Assembly: GCF_014193895.1 (NCBI RefSeq)
Contig: NZ_BLZR01000001.1
Span: 744,001 to 808,000 of the forward strand
DNA from: Clostridium fungisolvens
GTDB lineage: Bacteria; Bacillota; Clostridia; Clostridiales; Clostridiaceae
Length of the DNA: 64,000 nucleotides
Reading direction: 5' to 3'
Of this stretch, positions 1 through 8,375 are shown piece after piece. The translations under genes were made by a program, and so were the position numbers. A model generated the notes under the pieces. That model saw only the letters and a list, made by a program, of their open reading frames with translations, had not been told where the DNA came from and made no database searches. The stretch's first letter is position 1; each line of letters starts with the position of its first letter.

Positions 1-2391
1 CTATTACCTGGCTATTCTGTATATGATTGTTGGATGCAGTATCAGTCTTTTGATGTGACGAGATACTTAAAATCTGGAAAGAATGCTATTGGTGCAATGC
101 TTGGTAAGGGGTGGTTCTCTGGACGTTTTGGGCTAGGCGGGTTCGAAAATACTTATGGTGATCGAATGGCGTTAATATGTGAACTAGTAATAACAAAAGA
201 AGATGGAACTAAAGTTGTTATAGCATCAGATGAAACTTGGAAATCTCACAAAGGACCAGTTATTGAAAGTAGCATTTATGACGGAGAGTATTATAATGCA
301 AACTTAGAAATAGCAGACTGGTCAAAAGATAATTGTAATGATGATAGTTGGTTAGGTGTAAAACCAGTTGAATTAAAAATTGGGCCTATGTCAGAGCGTT
401 TAAGTCCTCCAATAGTAAAACATGAAACTTTTAGACCTAAAAAACTCATTACTTCAAAAGGAGAAATAGTTCTAGATTTTGGACAGAATATGGCAGGATG
501 GGTGGAATTTGATGTCAATATTCCTCAAGATGAAAGAGTAATAATACAGTATGGAGAGCTTCTTCAAAATGGCTGCTTCTATAGAGATAATTTAAGAAGT
601 GCAAAAGCAGAGTATAAGTATATTTCAAAAGGTAAAAAGGCCCATGTAAGACCTCATTTCACTTATTATGGTTTTCGTTTTGTAAAGGTAGAGGGTATGG
701 ATGTAAATCCAGATGATTTTACTGCATATGCTATTTATTCACATATGGATGAAATAGGAGAAATAAAAACTTCTGATGAAAGAGTAAATCGTTTGATTTT
801 AAATGCAAAGTGGGGGCAAAAAAGTAATTTTGTAGATGTTCCAACAGACTGCCCACAAAGAGATGAACGAATGGGATGGACTGGAGATGCTCAGTTTTTT
901 TCAGGCACAGCAAGCTTTTTTACTAATACAGCAGCATTTTATAATAAATATATGAGGGATCTTAGAGAAGAACAAAAATTGATTGATGGGTCAGTACCTG
1001 TGATTATACCCCGTGTTAGGAATCAAAGAGAAGTTGGAACAGGCCATGGCTCAAGTGCTTGGAGTGATGTAGCAACAATTGTTCCGTGGACAACTTATCT
1101 ATTCTTTGGGGATAAAGCAATGCTTGAAAAGCATTATGAAATCATGAAAGACTGGGTTGGTTATATAATAAGACAAGATGAAGCAGATGGCGGGAAGCGT
1201 TTATGGCAAACTGGAAATCATATTGCGGACTGGCTGGCTCTAGATAATCCTGATAAAACAGATATTTTTAACGGAGGCACTGATCAATATTATGTTGCAA
1301 CTGCATACTATTATTATTCTGTAAGATTGATTGGAGACGCTGCAGAATCTCTCGGAAAGAAGGAGGATGCAGTTTATTATAGAAAGCTTCAGCAAGAAAT
1401 AAAAGAAGCATTTTGTAAGGAATATGTGACTCCAAATGGGAAAATTTCTGTAGATACTCAAACTGCTCATGTTTTGGCGTTATTTATGGACTTGCTTCCA
1501 GAAACACATCGTACACGTGTTGCAGAAGCTTTAAAGATGAAATTAGTTAATAAAGGATCACATTTAGATACAGGGTTTGTAGGAACACCTTACATCAGCA
1601 GAGTTCTTTCTAATGTAGGTGCAAACGACTTTGCTTATAAGCTATTATTCAATGAAGATTTTCCTAGTTGGCTTTATAGTGTCAATATGGGAGCAACTAC
1701 AATTTGGGAGCGATGGAATTCAGTTAATGAAGATGGTTCAGTGAGCAGTACCGGAATGAACAGTATGAATCACTATGCTTATGGTTCTGTAGTAGAGTGG
1801 ATAGCAAGAGACATATGTGGATTAAATCCAGTTATTGATGAACCAGGATTTAAGAAAGCCTTTATTAAGCCTCAACCATTCAGATATATGAATAATGCTT
1901 CTATTACTTATAAATCTGTTTCAGGAACTTACAAAAATGGCTGGCAGTTTGTGGACGAGAATAAAATAAAATATAATTTTGAAATACCATTTAATTGCGT
2001 GGCAGAGATAGTTCTTCCAGATGTTAAACTTGGAGATGTCATAATAAATGGAGAAAGACCTTTAATGATAGAAGAAAAAGATAATAATGTAGTAATGAAA
2101 GTAGAGGCTGGTAAAATTGAAGTTATCTGTAAACCATCTTGTGATTACTACCCTTATTTAAATATAAATAGTTCTTTAAAAGATGTACTAGCATGCGAAG
2201 AAGGGATAGCGATACTTCGAAAGTATATAGGTGCACAACTTGATAGTTTTAGGGAAATTCCAGAACTACTTGATTTATCATTTAATAAGCCACTAACAGC
2301 TAATCCTATTTTTGGCCCATTATCTATTTTAAAACAAGATCAAATTGATTCTTTAGCAGAAGAACTAAGTAAATGCAGGGCAAAAATTTAA
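1..2391 (+). CDS. alpha-L-rhamnosidase, GH78 (5' end outside window)
   Basis: The reading frame is open from base 1 and the first ATG (34) lies inside the conserved N-terminal beta-domain (WMQYQSFDVTRYL), so the true start is upstream of the window. About 796 residues are visible. The GH78 catalytic signature CPQRDERMGWTGDAQ lies near visible residues 284-298, followed by the (alpha/alpha)6 barrel and a C-terminal beta-sandwich. The family hydrolyses terminal alpha-L-rhamnose from pectin side chains and plant glycosides. No signal peptide can be assessed. After the usual end of the family there is an extra C-terminal stretch of about 75 residues (YPYLNINSS onward) that I do not recognise. The next gene is 108 bp downstream. 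Confidence 0.9.
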   Translation, partial: LLPGYSVYDCWMQYQSFDVTRYLKSGKNAIGAMLGKGWFSGRFGLGGFENTYGDRMALICELVITKEDGTKVVIASDETWKSHKGPVIESSIYDGEYYNANLEIADWSKDNCNDDSWLGVKPVELKIGPMSERLSPPIVKHETFRPKKLITSKGEIVLDFGQNMAGWVEFDVNIPQDERVIIQYGELLQNGCFYRDNLRSAKAEYKYISKGKKAHVRPHFTYYGFRFVKVEGMDVNPDDFTAYAIYSHMDEIGEIKTSDERVNRLILNAKWGQKSNFVDVPTDCPQRDERMGWTGDAQFFSGTASFFTNTAAFYNKYMRDLREEQKLIDGSVPVIIPRVRNQREVGTGHGSSAWSDVATIVPWTTYLFFGDKAMLEKHYEIMKDWVGYIIRQDEADGGKRLWQTGNHIADWLALDNPDKTDIFNGGTDQYYVATAYYYYSVRLIGDAAESLGKKEDAVYYRKLQQEIKEAFCKEYVTPNGKISVDTQTAHVLALFMDLLPETHRTRVAEALKMKLVNKGSHLDTGFVGTPYISRVLSNVGANDFAYKLLFNEDFPSWLYSVNMGATTIWERWNSVNEDGSVSSTGMNSMNHYAYGSVVEWIARDICGLNPVIDEPGFKKAFIKPQPFRYMNNASITYKSVSGTYKNGWQFVDENKIKYNFEIPFNCVAEIVLPDVKLGDVIINGERPLMIEEKDNNVVMKVEAGKIEVICKPSCDYYPYLNINSSLKDVLACEEGIAILRKYIGAQLDSFREIPELLDLSFNKPLTANPIFGPLSILKQDQIDSLAEELSKCRAKI

Positions 2392-2407
2392 ATAGAAATT
2401 GTTAAAT

Positions 2408-2436
2408 AGGAATGCTAAGAATAATTACAGCATTCC
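2408..2436 (+). terminator. hairpin after the rhamnosidase gene
   Basis: AGGAATGCT and AGCATTCCT form a perfect 9-bp stem with an 11-nt loop, 17 nt after the stop codon. Only a weak AT tract follows and there is no T-run, so it is a terminator or a 3' stabilising hairpin. Confidence 0.5.
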
Positions 2437-2498
2437 TAATATATATGAATTAAATATAAGGAGAAAGAAAGTCAATATCGAAGTGGGGGCTCAGAATA

Positions 2499-3335
2499 AT
2501 GGAACAGTTACAATTTTTTAGAACTGAAAAAGTTTCCGAAAGGATAATAAGAATTTTTGGTCTCACAGGTGAGTTGATGTATTTGGTTGAAGGGAATAAT
2601 AGATCTGTTCTAATAGATACAGGTACAGGTGTTGGAGATTTAAGCGAATACGTAAAAAAGCTCACGAGTAATCCTATCACAGTGATTTTAACACATGGTC
2701 ATGTAGATCATGCCTCCGGGGCAGCAAATTTTGATGATGTATACATGAATCATGTTGATGATCAAGTCTACAAGGAACATAATAATTTGGATTTACGTAA
2801 AGATTATGTGAAGTCTCAATTTAAAGATTTTAATAAAATAAAAGATAGTGATTACGTAAAAACAAAAGCTTCATATGAATTTAAGCAGTTAACAGACGGG
2901 ACCACCTTCAATCTTGGTGGAATAACACTAGAAGTTCATAATGCTGCAGGGCATACACCAGGTCAAATGGCAATTCTTTTTAAAGAAGAGAGAGTATTAA
3001 TGACAGGAGATGCAGCAAACCAAGCCACTTTTCTATTTGATAAAAATTCATTTGGATTATCCAGTTACGAAAAATCTATGAAAAACCTATTATTAAAAAC
3101 AGAAGGCATGTTCGATAGAATACTTCTTTCTCATGGTACAGGGGATGCACCAAAAGAACTAATAAACAATATAATTCAATTATGTGTAGATATTAGAGAA
3201 GGAAATTCTGATGATATACCTTTTGATTTCATGGGACAAAGAGCATATATTGCTAAAAAAGTTAATGAGCAATTTGACCGGATTGATGGGAGTTTTGGCA
3301 ATATAATTTATTCAAGAGAAAAAATATTTAAATAA
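2499..3335 (+). CDS. MBL-fold metallo-hydrolase
   Basis: 278 residues with the full metallo-beta-lactamase-fold metal set: THGHVDHA at 65-72 (H66, H68, D70, H71), H152 in AGHTPGQ, D171 in TGDA and H212 in SHGTGD. This predicts a cytoplasmic dinuclear-zinc or iron hydrolase. No signal peptide or second domain is present, and the substrate cannot be read from the sequence. It starts at an ATG 16 nt after a GGGGG tract and is followed by a strong terminator. It sits between the rhamnosidase gene and the MerR-type promoter and is probably transcribed on its own or with the rhamnosidase. Confidence 0.85.
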   Translation: MEQLQFFRTEKVSERIIRIFGLTGELMYLVEGNNRSVLIDTGTGVGDLSEYVKKLTSNPITVILTHGHVDHASGAANFDDVYMNHVDDQVYKEHNNLDLRKDYVKSQFKDFNKIKDSDYVKTKASYEFKQLTDGTTFNLGGITLEVHNAAGHTPGQMAILFKEERVLMTGDAANQATFLFDKNSFGLSSYEKSMKNLLLKTEGMFDRILLSHGTGDAPKELINNIIQLCVDIREGNSDDIPFDFMGQRAYIAKKVNEQFDRIDGSFGNIIYSREKIFK

Positions 3336-3360
3336 AAACCTTCTATTAATTAAGAGTAGT

Positions 3361-3412
3361 AAGGACAGCTTAAACTAGGTACAGTGGTTTAAGCTGTCCT
3401 TTGTGTTTTTTG
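3361..3412 (+). terminator. intrinsic terminator
   Basis: AAGGACAGCTTAAAC pairs with GTTTAAGCTGTCCTT (15 bp, loop about 11 nt), followed by TGTGTTTTTT. It closes the MBL-fold gene. Confidence 0.85.
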
Positions 3413-3476
3413 CAAGTTTTAAACTTATAATCAAGAATTTAGTTTTTCATTTTAGGGAAAATCATTAAATAAAGTA

Positions 3477-3507
3477 TTGACATAAAGTTAACTTTACCAT
3501 TTATGAT
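3477..3507 (+). promoter_or_regulatory. MerR-type promoter 1 (19-bp spacer with palindrome)
   Basis: TTGACA at 3477-3482 and TATGAT at 3502-3507 are separated by 19 bp. The spacer holds the perfect 14-bp palindrome TAAAGTTAACTTTA (3483-3496). Over-long spacers with a central dyad are the hallmark of promoters untwisted by MerR-family activators. A near-identical element is at 5279-5309, and a MerR gene lies at 7904. It drives the broken MFS gene and the iron ADH. Confidence 0.8.
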
Positions 3508-3570
3508 AGGTTTGTAGCTACAAATAATTATGATTAATATTACCTTTAACTATTTTCAAAGGAGAACAAA

Positions 3571-3786
3571 ATGAAAAAAACAAGTCTTACTTTAATGTTT
3601 TTTGCATTGATGAACTTTGTCCTTGCAATGATGGCCTTTGTATTTAATGGTATTTTAGATAAAGTTGCTATTTCACTGAATATTTCTGTAGCTAATTCTG
3701 GGTTATTAAACACCATGTATGCGTATGGTGCTGCATTTGGTATTTCAATTACCTTGATCCAATTGATTTCAATTAAAAACTATTAA
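3571..3786 (+). pseudogene. truncated MFS transporter remnant
   Basis: Encodes 71 residues with two hydrophobic stretches. The segment SGLLNTMYAYGAAFG resembles the start of sugar-efflux-type MFS permeases, which are normally about 400 residues long with 12 helices. The reading frame then ends (ISIKNY, stop) with no continuing transporter sequence before the next gene at 3849. It has a good ribosome binding site (AAAGGAG) and lies directly behind the MerR-type promoter. It is most likely the 5' stub of a deleted permease gene. A functional small membrane protein is less likely but not excluded. Confidence 0.65.
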
Positions 3787-3848
3787 TAGAATTAATGGTT
3801 GTAAGTGCAATAATGTCTTAAGTTGAAAAATATAAGGAGGACAATAAA

Positions 3849-5018
3849 ATGTTAGGAAACTTTATTTATTCAAACCCTACGAAATTATACTTTGGAGAGG
3901 ATTCATTGAATTTTTTGAATGAAGAACTTCCAAAGTACGGAAAGAATGTGTTGCTTGTTTACGGTGGAGGATCCATCAAAAGCACCGGTTTATATAACAA
4001 GATTGTAAAAATTCTAAATGATAACGGCAAAGAAGTCTTTGAGGATGCAGGAGTTATGCCAAATCCAACCGTGGAAAAGCTGTATGAAGGCTGTAAGAGA
4101 GCCAAGGATAACAATGTCGATTTAATTTTGTCAGTAGGAGGCGGCTCAGTATGTGATTATGCAAAAGCTGTGTCGGTTTCAGCACATTGTGAGGAAGATC
4201 CATGGGCCAAATACTATCTGCGAATGGAAGATGTAGATAATAAAATCATCCCAGTAGGATGCGTTTTAACAATGGTTGGCACTGGTTCTGAAATGAACGG
4301 AGGATCTGTTATTACTAACCATGCTGCAAAGCTAAAAATCGGTCATGTATTTGGTGATAATGTGTTCCCTAAATTCTCTATTCTGAACCCTGTATTAACC
4401 TATACCGTACCTCAATATCAGATGGTAGCAGGATTCTTTGATATTATGTCGCACATATTGGAGCAGTATTTCAGTAATGAAGATGATAATACTTCTGATT
4501 ACATTATGGAGGGCTTATTAAAGTCTTTGATTCATAGTTCAAGGATTGCAGTTAAGAATCCAACAGACTACGAAGCAAGAAGCAACATTATGTGGACTGC
4601 AACGTGGGCACTTAACACTCTTGTTGCGAAAGGCAAGTCAACAGATTGGATGGTTCATATGATTGGGCAGTCCATTGGTGCTTATACAGATGCAACACAT
4701 GGAATGACACTTTCAGCAATCTCCATGGCATATTACAGATTCATAATGCCATACGGTCTTCAAAAGTTCAAACGTTATGCAACTAACGTCTGGAATGTAA
4801 ATCCCGAAGGGAAAACAGATGAACAAGTCGCTGTAGAGGGACTTAATCTAATGGAAGCTTATATGAGAGAAATTGGCTTAGTGATGAATATAAATGATCT
4901 TGGTGCGACTGAGGAAATGCTTGACGGTATTGCAAAAGGCTCCTTTATCTTTGAAGGTGGATACAAGGTGTTGACACAGGATGAGATTGTCCGTATTTTG
5001 AAAAATAGCATGATTTGA
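3849..5018 (+). CDS. iron-containing alcohol dehydrogenase (YqhD/butanol dehydrogenase-like)
   Basis: 389 residues of the group III iron ADH family. The N-terminal dinucleotide domain has GGGS at 97-100 and the C-terminal helical domain holds the metal. All four ligands are present: D198 and H202 (FFDIMSH), H270 (WMVHMIG) and H284 (DATHGMT). The predicted reaction is NAD(P)H-dependent reduction of aldehydes to alcohols in the cytoplasm, either in butanol/ethanol formation or aldehyde detoxification. The MerR-type promoter 370 bp upstream and an AdhR-like regulator nearby favour detoxification. The gene has a strong RBS (AAGGAGG) and a paralog at 9959 that lacks the metal site. Confidence 0.92.
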   Translation: MLGNFIYSNPTKLYFGEDSLNFLNEELPKYGKNVLLVYGGGSIKSTGLYNKIVKILNDNGKEVFEDAGVMPNPTVEKLYEGCKRAKDNNVDLILSVGGGSVCDYAKAVSVSAHCEEDPWAKYYLRMEDVDNKIIPVGCVLTMVGTGSEMNGGSVITNHAAKLKIGHVFGDNVFPKFSILNPVLTYTVPQYQMVAGFFDIMSHILEQYFSNEDDNTSDYIMEGLLKSLIHSSRIAVKNPTDYEARSNIMWTATWALNTLVAKGKSTDWMVHMIGQSIGAYTDATHGMTLSAISMAYYRFIMPYGLQKFKRYATNVWNVNPEGKTDEQVAVEGLNLMEAYMREIGLVMNINDLGATEEMLDGIAKGSFIFEGGYKVLTQDEIVRILKNSMI

Positions 5019-5061
5019 GGATTAAATAAATTTAAAATGGATGCAGTCCAGCTATAAAAAT

Positions 5062-5100
5062 GCACACCCTTTGTCTAATTTCATTAGATAGATGGTGTGC
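5062..5100 (+). terminator. hairpin after the iron ADH gene
   Basis: GCACACC (5062-5068) pairs with GGTGTGC (5094-5100), with a nested TCTAAT/ATTAGA stem. There is no T-run, so termination is uncertain. The 483-bp gap to the next gene (5019-5500) also holds MerR-type promoter 2 and an R2 repeat. I see no gene in it. Confidence 0.45.
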
Positions 5101-5278
5101 TATTAATATTGTTAGACAATAAAAAATTTTAGTACAGCGTTGATCAGAAATTCTTTTCATAAAGACCCTAAAAAGCATTTTTATAATTACTTTCCTTTTG
5201 CGATTTGAGCCATGGACTGTGTCCAATTCGACTACGTAATTTACTATTACATTTTAGGAGCTTTTTTAAAATTAGGTA

Positions 5279-5309
5279 TTGACCTAAAGTTAACTTTATC
5301 ATTTATCAT
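5279..5309 (+). promoter_or_regulatory. MerR-type promoter 2 (19-bp spacer with palindrome)
   Basis: TTGACC (5279-5284), a 19-bp spacer beginning with the same TAAAGTTAACTTTA palindrome (5285-5298), and TATCAT (5304-5309). It matches promoter 1 at 3477 almost base for base through the -10. It lies about 190 bp before the DUF3737 gene and probably drives the DUF3737-MalY-DUF2500-MerR run, which would make the MerR gene autoregulated. Confidence 0.8.
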
Positions 5310-5343
5310 TTGGGTATAGATATGATTAATTAGTATAAAAAGT

Positions 5344-5440
5344 CCTGTATAGAAAATTAATTTATACTTGTTCGAAACTCTCGATTTCTGGGGGCGGGGT
5401 TACCTGTACAAATTAATAGTTGAGTTAGTAGCTCTATAAT
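5344..5440 (-). repeat. R2 hairpin repeat, diverged copy
   Basis: Reverse-orientation copy of the 98-bp R2 element (other copies at 51544 and 56793). Shared blocks include TTAATTTATACTTGTTCGAAA, CTGGGG and AATTAATAGTTGAGTTAG in the order expected for the opposite strand. The terminal stems are eroded. It lies between MerR-type promoter 2 and the DUF3737 gene, so it would be in the 5' leader of that transcript. Confidence 0.75.
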
Positions 5441-5500
5441 AAGCACTGGATGAAAACTTGAAGTTTTAAATAATTGTATAAAAAATGGGGGAGTAGAATT

Positions 5501-6355
5501 ATGAAGCTAATAAAACAACAGTTGCTCACTGGTGAAAGAGCATTATTCCATAGTAAAGATTTGAAGGTTTCTTATTCCACCTTTGCTGATGGAGAATCTC
5601 CTTTAAAAGAGAGTCAGAATATAAAAATAGATCACAGTATGTTTAAGTGGAAATACCCATTATGGTATTGCAATAACATTGTTGTAGAAGACAGCATTTT
5701 GTCTGAAATGGCTCGTTCCGGAATCTGGTATACAGATAATATTGAAGTAGTTAATACTATAATTGAAGCACCTAAGAACTTTAGGCGTGCAAAAAGGATT
5801 AAATTAGAGAATGTAAACATACCTAATGCTGGTGAGACTTTATGGAACTGCGATGAGATCTCTTTCAAAAATGTAACAGCCAAGGGAGATTACTTTGGTA
5901 TGAACAGTTCAAATATTAAAATTGATGGATTTCAGTTGGTAGGGAACTATTCATTTGACGGAGGAAAAAACATTGAAATCCATAATGCAAAGATGCTGTC
6001 AAAGGATGCATTCTGGAACTGTGAAAATGTAACAGTATACGATTCCTTTATTTCAGGGGAATATCTTGGATGGAATTCTAAGAATTTAACCTTTGTAAAC
6101 TGCACCATTGAGAGTTTACAGGGGCTATGCTATATTGACAATCTTGTGATGAAAAATTGTAGAGTGTTAAATACTACTCTAGCATTTGAATATTCTACAG
6201 TTGATGTACAGATTTGTAGTGAAATTGATAGTGTTATGAACCCGTCTGGCGGTATAATCCGAGCAGAAGGCATAGGGGAACTGATTATGGATGAAACAAA
6301 GATAGATCCTAATAAGACACAGATCGTAATGGGGGAAATAAAGTATGCAATATGA
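5501..6355 (+). CDS. DUF3737 family protein (right-handed beta-helix)
   Basis: 284 residues from ATG 5501, which follows the strong RBS GGGGGAG at 5486-5492. A TTG at 5474 in the same frame has no RBS. The whole protein is made of short repeats of the type N-x-x-[IV]-x-[DNS]-[STC], with frequent WNC/WNS, as in stacked beta-helix coils. I recognise it as DUF3737, a family often found beside iron ADHs and PLP enzymes in Firmicutes. There is no signal peptide and no known activity. Its last 11 bp overlap the MalY-like gene, so the two are translationally coupled. Confidence 0.8.
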   Translation: MKLIKQQLLTGERALFHSKDLKVSYSTFADGESPLKESQNIKIDHSMFKWKYPLWYCNNIVVEDSILSEMARSGIWYTDNIEVVNTIIEAPKNFRRAKRIKLENVNIPNAGETLWNCDEISFKNVTAKGDYFGMNSSNIKIDGFQLVGNYSFDGGKNIEIHNAKMLSKDAFWNCENVTVYDSFISGEYLGWNSKNLTFVNCTIESLQGLCYIDNLVMKNCRVLNTTLAFEYSTVDVQICSEIDSVMNPSGGIIRAEGIGELIMDETKIDPNKTQIVMGEIKYAI

Positions 6356-7532
6356 TTTTAGAGCATTAACGGACAGACGTAATACCAATTCTCTGAAATG
6401 GGATGTGAATGAAAATGTGCTACCTATGTGGGTGGCGGATATGGATTTTAAAACTGCTCCGGAAATTATAGAGGCAATTCAGGAAAAGGTGGCAAAAGGA
6501 ATTTTAGGTTATACCATTGTTCCTGAGGATTGGTATCAAGCCATTAGTAACTGGTGGGATCGAAGACACCATTTTCATATAGATAAGGAATGGTTGATTT
6601 TTTGCACAGGAGTTGTGCCTGCTATATCTAGTGCTGTTAGAAAAATGACATCTGTGGGGGAAAACATACTGGTTCAGACGCCTGTTTACAATATCTTCTT
6701 TAATTCTATTGTGAATAATGGCAGAAATATCGTGGAGAATAAACTGCTATATGATGGAAAACAATACAGTATTGATTTCAAGGATTTGGAAGATAAACTT
6801 TCTGATCCACAAACAACCATGATGATTCTCTGCAACCCTCAGAACCCTATAGGAAAGGTATGGGATAAAGAGACATTAGAAAGGATTGGAGAACTATGCT
6901 TTAAACATAATGTGCTTGTTCTATCAGATGAGATTCACTGTGATTTGACCGATATGCAGCATGAATATATTCCATTTGCATCTGTTTCAGAAATATGTGC
7001 AAATAACAGTATCACATGTATTGCACCTACAAAAACCTTCAACATAGCTGGAGTACAGACCGCAGCAGTTGTAGTTCCCAATGAGGTGCTAAGGCACAAA
7101 ATAAATAAGGCATTAAATACAGATGAAGTGGCTGAACCAAATGCAATAGCCATGGAAGCTACAGTTGCAGCCTTCACTAAAGGAGAAAAGTGGCTGAACG
7201 AGCTTCGCTCCTATATAGAAGAAAACAAAAGAGCTGTAGAGAAGTTCATAGTATCTGAGCTAACGGAATTATATCTGGTTCCTTCCAATGCAACTTATCT
7301 TTTGTGGATTGACTGTAGCAGAATTGCACAGGATACAACCTGTCTATGCGAGTTTTTGCGTAGTGAAGTAGGCTTATATATTTCTAACGGCCAATCCTAT
7401 GGAGAATCTGGAAGAGGTTTTATTCGAATGAACATTGCATGTCCAAAGGCACGTTTGGAGGATGGCCTTACTCGTCTGAAAAGAGGAATTGAATTATATA
7501 AAAAGGTTTGTGGAAATACAGGGATTATATGA
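6345..7532 (+). CDS. MalY/PatB family PLP-dependent C-S lyase/aminotransferase
   Basis: 395 residues of the fold-type I aminotransferase family, MalY/PatB branch. N-terminal LPMWVADMDF (26-35), CNPQNPIGK (163-171), D195 in SDEIHCD and the PLP lysine K230 in APTKTFNIAG are all present. Known members cleave cystathionine and cysteine conjugates to a thiol, pyruvate and ammonia. Overlapping DUF3737 upstream and DUF2500 downstream (ATGA) places it in a tight operon with the MerR regulator. One inference is release of thiols or processing of cysteine adducts during electrophile stress. Confidence 0.88.
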   Translation: MQYDFRALTDRRNTNSLKWDVNENVLPMWVADMDFKTAPEIIEAIQEKVAKGILGYTIVPEDWYQAISNWWDRRHHFHIDKEWLIFCTGVVPAISSAVRKMTSVGENILVQTPVYNIFFNSIVNNGRNIVENKLLYDGKQYSIDFKDLEDKLSDPQTTMMILCNPQNPIGKVWDKETLERIGELCFKHNVLVLSDEIHCDLTDMQHEYIPFASVSEICANNSITCIAPTKTFNIAGVQTAAVVVPNEVLRHKINKALNTDEVAEPNAIAMEATVAAFTKGEKWLNELRSYIEENKRAVEKFIVSELTELYLVPSNATYLLWIDCSRIAQDTTCLCEFLRSEVGLYISNGQSYGESGRGFIRMNIACPKARLEDGLTRLKRGIELYKKVCGNTGII

Positions 7533-7870
7533 TGGTGGGGCAGGTTATATTTATTTTATTTGCAACTTCTATAATTATTAAGGTAATAAGACTATATAGA
7601 AATAAAGAAAAGTTGCAAATACTATCTACTAAGGCAAGGCTCATTATGAAAACAAGAGATATCCACACTGATGTGCATGTGAATGGTGCTATTACTAGTA
7701 ATACAGATTTAATTTTAGTTTTTGAATTAGATAGTGGCAGTCGGATAAAATTTAAAGTTAGGGAGCGGAGTTTTAGGGAAGTACATGAGTATGAATGGGG
7801 AGAGTTAGATTATAAAGGAGAATGTTTTTTAAAATTTAAATCTGTTAGTGGATGCATAGAAAAATTATGA
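7529..7870 (+). CDS. DUF2500-like membrane protein
   Basis: 113 residues from ATG 7529, which overlaps the stop of the preceding gene as ATGA. One N-terminal transmembrane helix (VGQVIFILFATSIIIKVI) is followed by a small soluble beta-domain with LILVFELDSGSRIKF and a C-terminal GELDYKGECFLKF. This matches the DUF2500 pattern (a beta-barrel-like domain behind one helix). The function is unknown. Translational coupling to the MalY-like gene and the MerR gene 33 bp downstream indicate a shared transcript. Confidence 0.65.
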   Translation: MMVGQVIFILFATSIIIKVIRLYRNKEKLQILSTKARLIMKTRDIHTDVHVNGAITSNTDLILVFELDSGSRIKFKVRERSFREVHEYEWGELDYKGECFLKFKSVSGCIEKL

Positions 7871-7903
7871 TTAATAATAATTAAGTTAAGAAAGAGGGCC
7901 ATC

Positions 7904-8305
7904 ATGAACTATACAATTAGACAGGTTGCAGAAAAAATGGGGGTTACGGTTCCAACCTTGCGTTACTACGATAAGGAAGGACTTCTTCCTTTTGTAGATA
8001 GGAAACCAAATGGAACTAGGGTTTTCAAAGATGAAGATTTTCAAAGACTAGATATCATAACTTGTATGAAGAATTCTGGAATGTCTATAAAAGATATAAA
8101 GAGGTATATGGATTTGTGCGAAGAAGGCGATAGTACCCTTAAGGAGCGTATGGATATTTTTCTTGAAAGAAAAGAGGATGTTCAAAAGCAAATGGAAGAA
8201 TTAAATAAGGTTATGGAAACTATTATACACAAGATAGGGTATTATGAGACTGCAATTGAGGCTGGCACAGAAGCCATTCACAGACATCAAAAGGATCAAG
8301 ATTAA
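7904..8305 (+). CDS. MerR family regulator, AdhR-like
   Basis: 133 residues. The winged helix-turn-helix starts TIRQVAEKMGVTVPTLRYYD (4-23) with NGTRVF in the wing, followed by a dimerisation coiled coil (ERMDIFLERKEDVQKQMEEL). It has no metal-binding Cys cluster. A single Cys54 (DIITCMKNSGMS) sits where aldehyde/quinone-sensing AdhR-type regulators carry their redox Cys (established for Bacillus AdhR). The two 19-bp-spacer palindromic promoters at 3477 and 5279 are the obvious targets. It would activate the ADH and its own operon when electrophiles modify Cys54. RBS GAGGG precedes the ATG. Confidence 0.88.
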   Translation: MNYTIRQVAEKMGVTVPTLRYYDKEGLLPFVDRKPNGTRVFKDEDFQRLDIITCMKNSGMSIKDIKRYMDLCEEGDSTLKERMDIFLERKEDVQKQMEELNKVMETIIHKIGYYETAIEAGTEAIHRHQKDQD

Positions 8306-8375
8306 GAAGATAGATCTAGGAGGAATACTTGTATTATTAAATATAGATAAAAATAAAAATGAGAGGTATGAGAAT

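Noticed and set aside
5032..5226. 64-codon minus-strand frame in the gap after the iron ADH
   Set aside because: No RBS and no family resemblance. It runs through the hairpin at 5062-5100.
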